From CAILZL01 sp963791615 (GTDB lineage: Bacteria > Pseudomonadota > Gammaproteobacteria > Steroidobacterales > Steroidobacteraceae): DNA of 64,000 bases. The stretch is taken from the NCBI GenBank assembly GCA_963791615.1, contig CAWBTE010000006.1, forward strand, positions 62,001 to 126,000, read 5' to 3'. The translations under genes and the position numbers were made by a program. This document shows positions 24,242-32,961 of the stretch, one piece after another. Numbering within the stretch: the stretch's first letter is position 1; each line of letters starts with the position of its first letter. A model generated the notes under the pieces. The model was not told where the DNA came from, did no database searches, and worked only from the letters and a program-made list of their open reading frames with translations.

Positions 24242-25337
24242 TTACAGCCCCTGCTTCAAACTCGCTTCCAGAAACTGATCCAGATCACCGTCCAGCACCG
24301 CCGTGGTATTACCCACTTCGACACCAGTGCGCAAATCCTTGATGCGCGACTGATCCAGCACGTAGGAACGGATCTGGTTGCCCCAGCTCACATCGGATTT
24401 AGAATCTTCCAGCACCTGCGCGGCGGCATTGCGCTTGTTGACTTCCAGCTCGTAGAGCTTGGCTTTCAGCATCTTCATCGCCTTGTCGCGATTCTTGTGC
24501 TGCGAGCGTTCGGCCTGACAGGCAGCGACAATGCCGGTGGGCATATGCGTGATACGCACCGCCGATTCGGTCTTGTTGACGTGCTGACCACCGGCGCCAC
24601 TGGAACGATACACATCGGTCTTCAGGTCAGCCGGATTGATCACGATGTCGATGTCATCGTCAATTTCCGGCGAGACGAACACTGACGCAAACGACGTATG
24701 CCGGCGTGCGTTGGAATCGAACGGTGATTTGCGCACCAGCCGATGCACGCCGATCTCGGTGCGTAACCAGCCATAGGCATAGTCGCCTTCAAAACTGATG
24801 GAACAACTCTTGATACCGGCGACTTCGCCACCATTGGCGTCGGTGACCTCGGTCTTGAAACCATGCTGATCACCCCAGCGCAGGTACATGCGCATCAGCA
24901 TGTTGGCCCAATCCTGCGCCTCAGTGCCACCCGCGCCCGCCTGAATATCCAGATAGGCACTATGCGAGTCCATCTGGCCGGGGAACATGCGGCGGAATTC
25001 CAGCTTTTTCAGGTCGTGATCAACAGCGGCTACATCACGCTCGACTTCGGCGGCGGTACCCTCATCGTCTTCTTCCACCGCCATGTCCAGCAATTCACGC
25101 GCATCGTTCAGGCCTGCCTGAATGCGATCCAGCATGGTGACGGTTTGTTCCAGATTGGCGCGCTCCCGACCCAGCTCCTGAGCTCTGGCAGGCGTATCCC
25201 AGATCTTGGGATCTTCCAGTTCGCGGCTGACTTCAGTCAGGCGTTCGGCCTTGTTATCGTATTCAAAGAAACCCCCGTAGCACAGTGCTGCGCTCGGTCA
25301 GGTCTTCAATGCTGCGGCGGATCAGGTTGACTTCCAT
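24242..25337 (-). CDS. prfB: Peptide chain release factor 2 (programmed +1 frameshift)
   Basis: RF2 ends translation at UGA and UAA. The first 24 codons (from ATG at 25337: MEVNLIRRSIEDLTERSTVLRGFF with the next codon Leu) end in CTT TGA at 25263-25268. The main frame resumes at GAA (25264) with EYDNKAERLTEVSRELEDP. The site GGGGG-TTT-CTT-TGA has the same internal Shine-Dalgarno spacing as E. coli prfB, so this is the classic autoregulatory +1 shift. The product of about 364 residues carries the SPF anticodon-like motif (RKSPFDSNARRH) and GGQ (GAGGQHVNKTESAVR). A TGA-reading factor regulating its own TGA is established biology. Confidence 0.96.
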
Positions 25338-25404
25338 CGTTTCAAGCTCGGGCGGAATTTGAGGCGCGCAAGGATAGCAGACGACGGTTACAGCTTCACG
25401 TTTC

Positions 25405-25462
25405 GTAGGGGCCGCTCGCGAGCGGCCCTTATCAAGCAAGGCGGTTCACGAACCGCCCCTAC
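25405..25462. repeat. GTAGGGG-type palindromic intergenic repeat (copy 1)
   Basis: A 58-bp inverted repeat begins GTAGGGGCCGCTCGC and ends CGAACCGCCCCTAC. Each half also contains its own palindrome (GGCCGCTCGCGAGCGGCC; GGCGGTTCGTGAACCGCC). It lies between recJ and prfB. A related copy is at 48015-48075. It can form a strong hairpin but has no T-tract. Confidence 0.8.
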
Positions 25463-25473
25463 GGCGCCCGAAC

Positions 25474-27195
25474 CTAATTTCTCTCCAGATATTCCACAAT
25501 CAGCTGCAGCCGTTCTTCCCCCCGGAACTCGTTCACATCCAGTCGATAAGCCAGCCGCACGGCATCGCCAATGCGTACCTGCGGCGCATCGTCGTGATCG
25601 AAATGACGAAAGGCAATGGCCTCAACGGCATCGTTGCCGATGGCGACTTTCAGTTTCAGATGGCGTTCACCCAGAATGCGTGAATCCACGACGTGGAACT
25701 GGCCATCGAACATGGGTTCAGCGAAACTCTGGCCCCACGGACCAGCTTCGCGTAGCTGTCTGGCGGTTTCCAGTGTGAATTCATTGGCTTTGAGTTCGCC
25801 ATCGCTCAGCACTACACCCACGGCATCATCCAGCGTCATCCAGCGATTCACTTCGGCATCAAACGCCGTGCGGAAGGCATCGAGTTTGTCCGCGCCGATG
25901 GACAGTCCCGCCGCCATCGCATGGCCACCGAATTTATCAATCAGCCCCGGGTGATGCGCGGCCACGGCATCCAGCACATCGCGGATATGTACGCCGGGAA
26001 TGGAGCGTGCTGATCCTTTGAGCGTGGTTTCGTCCGCCATGGCCATGGCAATTACCGGACGATGCAGACGATCCTTGACCCGTGAGGCTACCAAGCCCAC
26101 TACACCCTGATGCCAATGTTCTTCGTACAGACATAAACCCAGCGGCAGCGTTTCAGCATCCAGTTGCATCTGTTCCAGCGCGGCCAACGCTTCGGCCTGC
26201 ATCTGTTGTTCGATGTCGCGCCGATCCAGGTTCATCTGCGTCAGCTGCGCGGCGATGGCGCGAGCAGTAGTCATGTCATCAGTGAGCAGGCATTGAATTC
26301 CGAGGCTCATGTCATCCAGTCGTCCGGCGGCATTCAGACGTGGCCCGACCTGAAAACCGAGGTCAGAAGCCACACAGGTTTCGATACGTTTGTTGGCCGC
26401 TTCCAGCATGGCGCGAATGCCGGGCACGCAACGACCGGCGCGAATGCGCTTCATGCCCTGCGCCACCAGAATGCGATTATTGGCATCCAGCGGCACTACA
26501 TCGGCCACCGTGCCGAGACACACCAGGTCAAGCAGCTGTGCAACTGAAGTAGTTTCTGCCGCAACCAGACCTTGTTGAGTCATGGCCCGCGTCAACGCCG
26601 CCATCAGATAAAACGCCACGCCCACACCGGCCAACGCCTTGCTCGGGAAATCATTGCCCGGCGCATTGGGATTGACGATGGCTGCGGCGGCGGGTAGTTC
26701 ACTGCCAGCCAAGTGGTGGTCAGTGACCAGCACTTGGATGCCGAGCGCATTCGCTGCGGCTACACCGGCGACGCTGGAAATACCGTTATCCACGGTGATG
26801 ATCAATTGCGGATTCCGATCCGCCGCCAGCGCCACAATCTCCGGCGTCAGTCCGTAACCAAAGGTAAAACGATTCGGCACCAGAAAATCGACGTTCCTGA
26901 ATCCCAGTCGACGTAATTGCCGCACCACCAGCGCGGTGCTGGTCGCACCATCGGTGTCAAAGTCGCCGATGATGACGATGCGGCTCTGCCGGGCGTAATG
27001 CGCCATCAGCAATTCAACGGCCTCGGTGACTCCACCCAGTTCACGCAGCGGGATCATGCGCTCCAGCCCCTGATCCAGTTCCTGCGCACTGCGTACCCCG
27101 CGCAAAACATACAGGCGTGATAGCAGTGATGAGGCGTGCAAGTTGGCGGGTGCACCTTCCGGCAAGGCTCGACGACGAATGATGCGATGGCTCAA
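25474..27195 (-). CDS. recJ: Single-stranded-DNA-specific exonuclease RecJ
   Basis: RecJ degrades single-stranded DNA 5' to 3' in recombination and mismatch repair. The 573-residue protein carries the DHH phosphoesterase motifs GDFDTDGATST, TVDNGISS and VTDHHLAG. The DHHA1 part (GVVGLVASRVKDR, GGHAMAAGLSI) and the C-terminal OB fold follow. The only start at the expected place is TTG at 27195, with GGAAG about eight bases upstream. The first motif has DTD where E. coli has DAD. It lies downstream of the RpfE-like gene. Confidence 0.95.
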   Translation of the reverse strand: MSHRIIRRRALPEGAPANLHASSLLSRLYVLRGVRSAQELDQGLERMIPLRELGGVTEAVELLMAHYARQSRIVIIGDFDTDGATSTALVVRQLRRLGFRNVDFLVPNRFTFGYGLTPEIVALAADRNPQLIITVDNGISSVAGVAAANALGIQVLVTDHHLAGSELPAAAAIVNPNAPGNDFPSKALAGVGVAFYLMAALTRAMTQQGLVAAETTSVAQLLDLVCLGTVADVVPLDANNRILVAQGMKRIRAGRCVPGIRAMLEAANKRIETCVASDLGFQVGPRLNAAGRLDDMSLGIQCLLTDDMTTARAIAAQLTQMNLDRRDIEQQMQAEALAALEQMQLDAETLPLGLCLYEEHWHQGVVGLVASRVKDRLHRPVIAMAMADETTLKGSARSIPGVHIRDVLDAVAAHHPGLIDKFGGHAMAAGLSIGADKLDAFRTAFDAEVNRWMTLDDAVGVVLSDGELKANEFTLETARQLREAGPWGQSFAEPMFDGQFHVVDSRILGERHLKLKVAIGNDAVEAIAFRHFDHDDAPQVRIGDAVRLAYRLDVNEFRGEERLQLIVEYLERN

Positions 27196-27265
27196 GGCGT
27201 GGCTTCCAGATTTCCGGGCGGGGTTCAGTTCAGTAATTTACAGCAGGCATGATCAATCCAATATC

Positions 27266-27316
27266 TGTCATTTCGACCCCTTCGACTTCGCTCAGGACAG
27301 GCTCCGGGAGAAATCC
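27266..27316 (+). repeat. Left end of a gene-less TGTCATTTCGA inverted pair
   Basis: The repeat starts TGTCATTTCGA and ends GGAGAAATCC, but has a 30-base centre instead of seven. It pairs with an inverted copy at 27355-27380, giving a 115-bp unit without a gene. The ends are the same as those of the GIY-YIG element at 22227-22593. Confidence 0.75.
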
Positions 27317-27354
27317 TGACTCTCGCAGGTGTGCAAGGAGTTAAAACAAAGAAA

Positions 27355-27380
27355 GATTTCTCGCGGCGCTCGAAATGACA
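27355..27380 (-). repeat. Right end of the gene-less TGTCATTTCGA inverted pair
   Basis: On the minus strand this reads TGTCATTTCGA, seven bases, GAGAAATC. With 27266-27316 it bounds 38 bp of non-coding DNA downstream of the RpfE-like gene. The pair resembles a deletion derivative of the GIY-YIG element. Confidence 0.75.
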
Positions 27381-27396
27381 ACAATCCAGAGGCTGC

Positions 27397-28419
27397 TCAA
27401 TTCAACAATGCACTTAATTCGGTTGACTGCTGCGAGCGCAAACGACGTTTCAACTGTTGCCAGCGACCGCCGCGCAGACTGATGCGCCAGTGATCCAGAT
27501 ACACATCCAGCTGTCGAATGCGTCCCTGCTGCAATGCTGCGTGCACAGGTTTCAGCCAGAGTGTTTCGAGTGATTGCAGTGACGTTTCCGGCAACACCAG
27601 CAACAACTCATCAGCATCAACGCTCAGCAGGGCAGCGGCGGTGTCGGGCACTGGCCAGCAGTCCATATGCAGATGCTCACACAGCCCTTGCACATAGGGA
27701 TGGTTGCTCAACAGTCGCTGCGCGGCGCGAGCTTCGACGAGTTGCAGCGGCGCAGCTCCCCAGAACCACAGCGCATTCAACCCCGGCAGGCCACGCCGGG
27801 CACGTTGCTGATTGACCGGATGTTCGTGCAGCAGCATCTGCGCTTCGGTCATCAGGCGTCGCAAGGCACCGCTGTCAGGGCCTTTGGGCATGGCATCAAA
27901 CAGGCGGGTTGCCACGTCGGCGTGCGGTGAAAAGGTTTCCAGTTGCAAGACTTGCTGATGCACGGCATACCAGCGTCCGGTGACACCGGCCAATGACAGA
28001 TGCAGATCAAACCCGGACACGGCGAGCAAGGGCTGCAAACTGTCGAACAGCAACTGCTGTTCTTCAACCGTCATGGGCGGCGGCCAGATCAGGCGCAGGT
28101 CATCCATGCCCGCTTGCAGATGCACCAGTTCCACATGCAGACAGGTGCCAGGCAGCCACGGACCACCTTCGGCATGCAGCATCAGCGCTGCACTGGCCAG
28201 ACCATGACTGCGCAAATTGGCAGGCAATGCCTGCAGCAAGGATTGCTGCCAGGGATCAACACGCGCCATGCTCAGCTCATCGGGCTGCCACAATCGCGTG
28301 CACTCGCCAGCGTTAAGCCATTGTTGCAAAGTTGCGGGCAGTTGCCGCTGCTCACGCAGTGCGTCGCGCATACTGGGCAGTACGCTGGGCAATATCAATT
28401 GCAGATGGCTGATGGTCAT
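27397..28419 (-). CDS. RpfE-like protein of unknown function
   Basis: This 340-residue cytoplasmic protein has no obvious catalytic motif. Weakly conserved blocks include GPWLPGTCLHVELVHLQAGMDDLRL and GLNALWFWGAAPL. Proteins with the second block occur next to recJ in Xanthomonadales and beta-proteobacteria. They are labelled regulatory protein RpfE, or loosely phosphoglycerate mutase, without firm evidence. The ATG at 28419 lies 14 bp after lolD, and recJ follows, so it is part of the lolCDE-recJ transcription unit. Its role is unknown. Confidence 0.65.
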   Translation of the reverse strand: MTISHLQLILPSVLPSMRDALREQRQLPATLQQWLNAGECTRLWQPDELSMARVDPWQQSLLQALPANLRSHGLASAALMLHAEGGPWLPGTCLHVELVHLQAGMDDLRLIWPPPMTVEEQQLLFDSLQPLLAVSGFDLHLSLAGVTGRWYAVHQQVLQLETFSPHADVATRLFDAMPKGPDSGALRRLMTEAQMLLHEHPVNQQRARRGLPGLNALWFWGAAPLQLVEARAAQRLLSNHPYVQGLCEHLHMDCWPVPDTAAALLSVDADELLLVLPETSLQSLETLWLKPVHAALQQGRIRQLDVYLDHWRISLRGGRWQQLKRRLRSQQSTELSALLN

Positions 28420-28432
28420 GGCCGTACCGTCA

Positions 28433-29182
28433 TCATGCTTCGAGCAACTGACCATCACGCAAGGTCAGCACCCGCTGCATGCGCGCGGCCAGTTCGGTTG
28501 CATGGGTGACAATCACCAGCGCCGTATTGAATTCACGATTCAGTTCCAGCATCAGCTCGAATATCTGCTGGGCATTGGCGCCGTCGAGATTGCCGGTGGG
28601 CTCATCCGCCAGCACCACCATCGGCTTGGTGACCAGCGCACGCGCAATGGCGGCGCGCTGGCGTTCACCACCGGATAACTGGCCGGGCCGATGCAATAGC
28701 CGCGCACCCAGACCGACGCGCTGCAACAACTCGCCGGCCTGTTGTTTCGCCTGTTCCACCGGCATGCGTCGCACCAGCAATGGCATGGCCACGTTTTCCA
28801 GGGCACTGAACTCCGGCAGCAGATGATGAAACTGATACACAAAACCCAGTGCCCGATTGCGCAGTGCACCGCGTGCGGCTTCAGACAACCGGGCAACATC
28901 TTCGCCGACAATTTTTACGCTGCCCGCGCTGGGCACATCCAGCCCGCCCAGCAACTGCAACAGCGTGGTCTTGCCGGAACCGGAGGCGCCCACAATGGCG
29001 ATGCGCTCACCAGAGCGGATTTGCAGATTCACATCAGCCAGCACTTCGAGACTGGCTCCAGCTTCAACAAAGCGCTTGTTGAGATGTTCGCATTCCAGAA
29101 CGATTGATTGATGCGGGGTCACTATTGCTCCACTCGCTGTTGCTACACTCACTGTTGCTCCAATCAAAGGGGTCTCATTCAT
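28433..29182 (-). CDS. lolD: Lipoprotein-releasing ABC transporter ATP-binding protein LolD
   Basis: LolD powers release of outer-membrane lipoproteins from the inner membrane by LolCE. The 249-residue ATPase has Walker A GASGSGKTTLL, the signature LSGGERQRAAIARAL and Walker B VVLADEPTGNLDG. The LolD-typical FVYQFHHLLPEFSALENVAMP is present. About 25 extra residues lie before the ABC domain. The ATG at 29182 overlaps the upstream permease gene by 8 bp. Confidence 0.95.
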   Translation of the reverse strand: MNETPLIGATVSVATASGAIVTPHQSIVLECEHLNKRFVEAGASLEVLADVNLQIRSGERIAIVGASGSGKTTLLQLLGGLDVPSAGSVKIVGEDVARLSEAARGALRNRALGFVYQFHHLLPEFSALENVAMPLLVRRMPVEQAKQQAGELLQRVGLGARLLHRPGQLSGGERQRAAIARALVTKPMVVLADEPTGNLDGANAQQIFELMLELNREFNTALVIVTHATELAARMQRVLTLRDGQLLEA

Positions 29183-30440
29183 GGCGTAATGCTCGTGCAG
29201 GTTCGGTGCGAGCTGCGCGCCAGGCAGGATAAAGGGTTGCCACTGCACACATGGCAAACGCCACGCCTGACACCTGCAACACATCCTGCCATTCAACGCT
29301 GGCGGGCAGATCGCTCATGAAGTACAGCCTGGCATCCATGAACTGCGTTCCGAGCAGGCGCTCCAGCCCATGAATCAGCGATTCCAGATTCCAGGCCAGC
29401 AAGGTGCCCAGCACTACGCCAGTCACAATGCCAATCACGCCAATCAGCATGCCTTGCAGCATGAACACCTTGAGCACCGACCGCGGTGTCGCACCCAGCG
29501 TGCGCAGGATGGCGATGTCGGACTGCTTGTCCTTCACCACCATCACCAGTGTAGCAACCACATTGAACGCGGCTACGGCCACCACCAATAGCAAAATTAA
29601 AAACATCATCGACTTGGTCAGCGCAATGGAACGAAAGAAATTGGCGTGTTTGCGGGTCCAGTCGTCTACGTAGTAACCGCCGCCCAGCTGCTGGGCAATC
29701 CGGATCGCGGTTGATTGCGCGTTGAATACATCATTGAGCTTCAGGCGCAGGCCAGTCACATCATCACCCATGCGGTACAACCTGGCGGCATCCTGCAAAT
29801 GCACATAGGCGTAGTTGCGGTCATATTCATACATGCCGGCGGCAAAGATGCCCACCACGGTAAAACGTTTGTTACGCGGGATGACGCCAGCAATGGTGAC
29901 ACTGCCCTGCGCGGTTACCGCCAGCACCTTGTCACCCACCGAGACTTTCAGTGCCTTGGCGAGTTCGTCACCCAACACCATGCCGAACTCACCGGCGCGC
30001 AACGCAGTCATCGCACCGGCCTGCATGTGCTGGTGCAGTGTGGCCACTTGCTGCTCCTGTTCCGGCAACACACCGCGCACTACCACGCCGCTGTTGGCGT
30101 CACCGGCTGCGCCCGTGGTCAGCAACAAGGCCTGCTGTTCGATATAGGGCGCGCTGCCGAGCACATCAGGTTGCGCCTGCAACTTGTTACGCACGTTCTG
30201 CCAGTCGGTCAGCGGCCCGCCAAAACCACTGATGGTGGCATGCGCCGTCACACTCAGAATGCGTTCGCGTAATTCACGCTCGAAGCCATTCATCACCGAC
30301 AGCACTACCAATAATACCGCCACGCCCAGCGCCACACCCGCCAGCGAGATGCCGGAAATCACCGACACAAAGCGATTACCACCGCCGGAGCGAAGGTAAC
30401 GAGTGCCGATCATCCATTCAAAGTAGCTGCGCATCACCAT
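29175..30440 (-). CDS. lolE: Lipoprotein-releasing ABC transporter permease (LolE)
   Basis: This 421-residue inner-membrane protein has an N-terminal helix (VISGISLAGVALGVAVLLVVLSVMNGFERELRERIL spans it), a periplasmic domain of about 200 residues, and three C-terminal helices including DIAILRTLGATPRSVLKVFMLQG. This is the FtsX/MacB permease plan of LolC/LolE. It directly follows another permease gene (lolC, frameshifted), so the pair should form the LolCDE heterodimer. The naming as LolE rather than LolC is by elimination. Start choices are ATG at 30440 or 30434. Confidence 0.9.
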   Translation of the reverse strand: MVMRSYFEWMIGTRYLRSGGGNRFVSVISGISLAGVALGVAVLLVVLSVMNGFERELRERILSVTAHATISGFGGPLTDWQNVRNKLQAQPDVLGSAPYIEQQALLLTTGAAGDANSGVVVRGVLPEQEQQVATLHQHMQAGAMTALRAGEFGMVLGDELAKALKVSVGDKVLAVTAQGSVTIAGVIPRNKRFTVVGIFAAGMYEYDRNYAYVHLQDAARLYRMGDDVTGLRLKLNDVFNAQSTAIRIAQQLGGGYYVDDWTRKHANFFRSIALTKSMMFLILLLVVAVAAFNVVATLVMVVKDKQSDIAILRTLGATPRSVLKVFMLQGMLIGVIGIVTGVVLGTLLAWNLESLIHGLERLLGTQFMDARLYFMSDLPASVEWQDVLQVSGVAFAMCAVATLYPAWRAARTEPARALRHE

Positions 30441-31688
30441 CACTCGTAGCGCAGCGCTTGTGCAGGCGCGATGCGTGCAGCACGACGCGCCGGATAAATG
30501 GTCGCCAGCGCGGTGAGCAACAGTGCAATGCCCATCACCCAGGCGATCTGCCCGGCCTGTACTTCGGAAGGAATCTGCGTGATGTAGTACACGCTGGGAT
30601 CAAAGAACTTCATGCGAAAGGTAGTTTCAATCCACGGCACGATACTGCCCACATTAAATGCCAGCAGCAGCCCCAACCCCAGCCCGGCGAGAATGCCCAC
30701 CCAGCCAATCAGCAAGCCCTGCGTAATAAACACCTTGATGACCTCTTCAGGCGTCAGCCCCAGCGTACGCAGGATGGCAATGTCATTACGCTTTTCATTC
30801 ACCACCATCACCAGTGCGGCAATGATGTTGAACGCGGCGATCGCCACGATCAGCATCAGCATCACCGCCATCATGGTTTTTTCAATGCGTACCGCGCGGA
30901 AGTAGCTGGCGTTCTCCTGGGTCCAGTCGCGGGTCACAAACTGGCCACCAAGCGCCGTATTGATCTGCCTGATCAACTCCGGCGCGGCAAAAATATCCGC
31001 AAACTTGAAGCGCAAGCCACTAGGCGCACCATTCGTACCGGCCAACGCTGCCGCATCGCTCATATGCAGCAGCGCCAGGCTAGTTGTCCTGATCCTGCGC
31101 GCCGAACTCGAAGATGCCGGTAACCGTGAAGCTCTGCAAACGCGGCCTTAGCTCCGTCGTCCCGGCGACCACTTCGGGAATCAGCACTGTGATTTCATCG
31201 CCCACCTGCGCTTGCAGCGTCCAGGCAAGGCCCGCACCCAGCAAGATTTTCTGCGCACCGGGCAGCAGGGAACTGACGTCACCCTGCAACAGGTGTGGCC
31301 TGATATCCGCAATCCGCGCCTCCAGTTCCGGCAGGATGCCGCGTAACCGGGCCGCGTTGAGTACCCCGCCACGACCCACCATGCCCTGCACTTCCACATA
31401 GGGCGCAGCGCCCAGTACGCCGGGAGTCTGCTGCGCCTTGTCCATCAAAGCCGACCAATCCGTCATCTGCTGGGCGGTGCCGGACAAGGTCGCGTGGGCG
31501 GAAAGATTCAACAACCGGCTACGCAGCTCACCCTCAAAACCATTCATCACCGACAGAATGACGATCAGCGCCGCCACGCCCAGACACACACCCAGCATCG
31601 ACACCCAGCTGATGAACGACACAAAAAAACCACGGCGGCGGGTGCGCACGTAGCGCAGGCCGATATATGCAGGCAGTGGGTAAAACAT
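30440..31688 (-). pseudogene. lolC: Lipoprotein-releasing ABC transporter permease (LolC), frameshifted
   Basis: From ATG 31688 the N-terminal half reads MFYPLPAYIGLRYVRTRRRG, helix 1 and the periplasmic domain, then stops at TAG (31080-31082) after FEFGAQDQDN. Skipping one T at 31082 continues SLALLHMSDAAALAG and the rest of the permease to 30440, including NDIAILRTLGLTPEEVIKVF. The intact protein would be about 416 residues. LolC is essential in E. coli, and this strain has only one other permease gene here. A sequence error is thus more likely than real loss. The next permease gene overlaps the stop. Confidence 0.88.
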
Positions 31689-31900
31689 CAAGAATGCCGG
31701 GACGCCAGAACGCAAACCCGGGGAAATCTCCGCAATAGTTGGGACGTCGTAACAGGGCCGGGATTTTAGTGACACCAGTCATGGAAATGCACGAGTTAAT
31801 CGCCCGGCCGACATAACCACCGCCGCAGCGATGTTATAGTTTCGGCGCCCCGTGTCAGACCAAGACAGTCCTGTGTCAGCTCTGTGTCAGGAGATTCGCC

Positions 31901-32194
31901 ATGCGCCTCGCCCAATTCCTCTGCGTAACCATTATCAGCCTGGTCTGCACCGCCGCTGGAGCGCAGGAAATATCACTGCCGGCTGCTGCTCCTGCTGAAT
32001 CCAATCCCGGCGAATCCGCCGCTCCGGTGACCACACCCGAACGCGGCGCCAGCATGGCGCAAGTGGAGGCCCGCTACGGATCGCCCACCCAGCGCAATGC
32101 CGCTATCGGCAACCCGCCCATCACCCGCTGGGACTATCCCGGCTTTAGCGTGTTCTTTGAATACCAGCATGTGGTGCACAGCGTGGTGAAGTAA
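31901..32194 (+). CDS. Small exported protein of unknown function
   Basis: The 97-residue protein has a signal peptide (MRLAQFLCVTIISLVCTAAGA, cut expected after AGA), a Pro/Ala-rich linker and a conserved C-terminal part RGASMAQVEARYGSPTQRNA followed by PPITRWDYPGFSVFFEYQHV. The block SMAQVEARYGSP is like that of SmpA/OmlA-type small periplasmic proteins and occurs in many gammaproteobacteria. An AGGAG site precedes the ATG by eight bases. The function is not known. Confidence 0.8.
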   Translation: MRLAQFLCVTIISLVCTAAGAQEISLPAAAPAESNPGESAAPVTTPERGASMAQVEARYGSPTQRNAAIGNPPITRWDYPGFSVFFEYQHVVHSVVK

Positions 32195-32200
32195 ACCGCT

Positions 32201-32222
32201 GTAGGTCAGGCTTCAGCCTGAC
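32201..32222. repeat. GTAGGT...GCTTCAGCC-type palindromic repeat (single unit)
   Basis: A 22-bp unit starting GTAGGTCAGGCTTCAGCC and ending TGAC has a 7-bp inverted repeat (GTCAGGC/GCCTGAC) around TTCA. It is related to the two inverted units at 38663-38717. It lies 6 bp after the stop of the small exported protein gene. Confidence 0.6.
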
Positions 32223-32254
32223 AACGATATCCAGAGCCCATCCAAGGGCTACCA

Positions 32255-32291
32255 GCATCAGGCCGACCATGTGTCGGCCTGATGCATTTTT
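32255..32291 (+). terminator. Rho-independent terminator
   Basis: GCATCAGGCCGAC (32255-32267) pairs perfectly with GTCGGCCTGATGC (32273-32285) around a short CATGT loop, followed by ATTTTT. This is a classical terminator and ends the transcript of the small exported protein gene at 31901-32194. Confidence 0.85.
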
Positions 32292-32392
32292 GCCAGCTCG
32301 GATTCGACAAGTGGCTTGAGCATTGATAACCATTGGTACTACTATCTGACTACCCTGCCCGACTACCCAGCGGTTCACCAGAATTCACATCC

Positions 32393-32683
32393 ATGTCTGC
32401 TACCAGTCTCAAATTGTCCAAAGAACTCAAGCAGCGCATTGGTGAGCTGGTTGATGGCACCAATAAAACCGCTCATGCCTTCATGATCGACGCCATCGAA
32501 CAGGTTGCGCGGCAAGAGGAACTGCGCCGTCGTTTTGGTGCTGAGGCAGCGGCCGCCGAACAGGAGGCCGAACAGAGTGGCAAGGTGTACGACGCTAAAG
32601 AAGCATTCACCTATCTGGAATCGCGGGCGCGGGGAATCGCCACCAAAAAACCAAGGACGAAAACATGGCGACGCTCCGGCTAA
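32393..32683 (+). CDS. Antitoxin of a ParD/RHH-type toxin-antitoxin pair
   Basis: The 96-residue protein begins with a ribbon-helix-helix pattern (ATSLKLSKELKQRIGELVDGTNKTAHAFMIDAIEQVA), the DNA-binding and dimer domain of CopG/ParD antitoxins. A charged C-terminal tail follows (RRRFGAEAAAAEQEAEQ), which should wrap the toxin. The gene overlaps the toxin gene by 19 bp, typical of type II pairs. A decayed copy of this tail region lies at about 33078-33107. Confidence 0.88.
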   Translation: MSATSLKLSKELKQRIGELVDGTNKTAHAFMIDAIEQVARQEELRRRFGAEAAAAEQEAEQSGKVYDAKEAFTYLESRARGIATKKPRTKTWRRSG

Positions 32684-32961
32684 GCACACATGCGTTTGTC
32701 GATCTACAAAGGATCGCTGATTTCCTGATCGAACATGAATCGACCCGCGCCCTGCAGGTGATTCAGCGCATTCGTCAGGCGATCCTGATTCTTGAAAACC
32801 ATCCATTGATTGGTCGGGCAGTTGCAGATGGACGACGTGAGCTGGTGATCTCGCATGGTCGGAATACTTACCTTGCCCTGTATCGCTGGTTGCCCGTCGA
32901 CGAAACCGTATTGTTACTCGCCATTCGCGATGCACGCGAAGTCGGGTACCAGCAAGAGTAG
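32665..32961 (+). CDS. RelE/ParE-family toxin
   Basis: The 98-residue protein matches the ParE/RelE fold: an N-terminal strand and helix pair (AFVDLQRIADFLIEHESTRALQVIQRIRQAI), then PLIGRAVADGRRELVI and YLALYRWLPVDETVLLLAIRDAREVGY. The arginine and aspartate pattern near the end is typical of the family. ParE members poison gyrase and RelE members cut mRNA. The sequence does not decide which. It overlaps its antitoxin gene. Confidence 0.88.
   Translation: MATLRLSTHAFVDLQRIADFLIEHESTRALQVIQRIRQAILILENHPLIGRAVADGRRELVISHGRNTYLALYRWLPVDETVLLLAIRDAREVGYQQE

Noticed and set aside
31080..31090. Programmed +1 frameshift at AAC TAG in lolC
   Set aside because: The P-site codon AAC would have to re-pair with ACT, which is poor, and there is no internal Shine-Dalgarno signal like that of prfB. 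Sequence error or mutation is simpler.
31852..31890. Three GTGTCAG direct repeats upstream of the small exported protein
   Set aside because: The spacing is irregular (21 and 11 bp), one overlaps the ribosome site, and seven-base repeats of this kind are common by chance.
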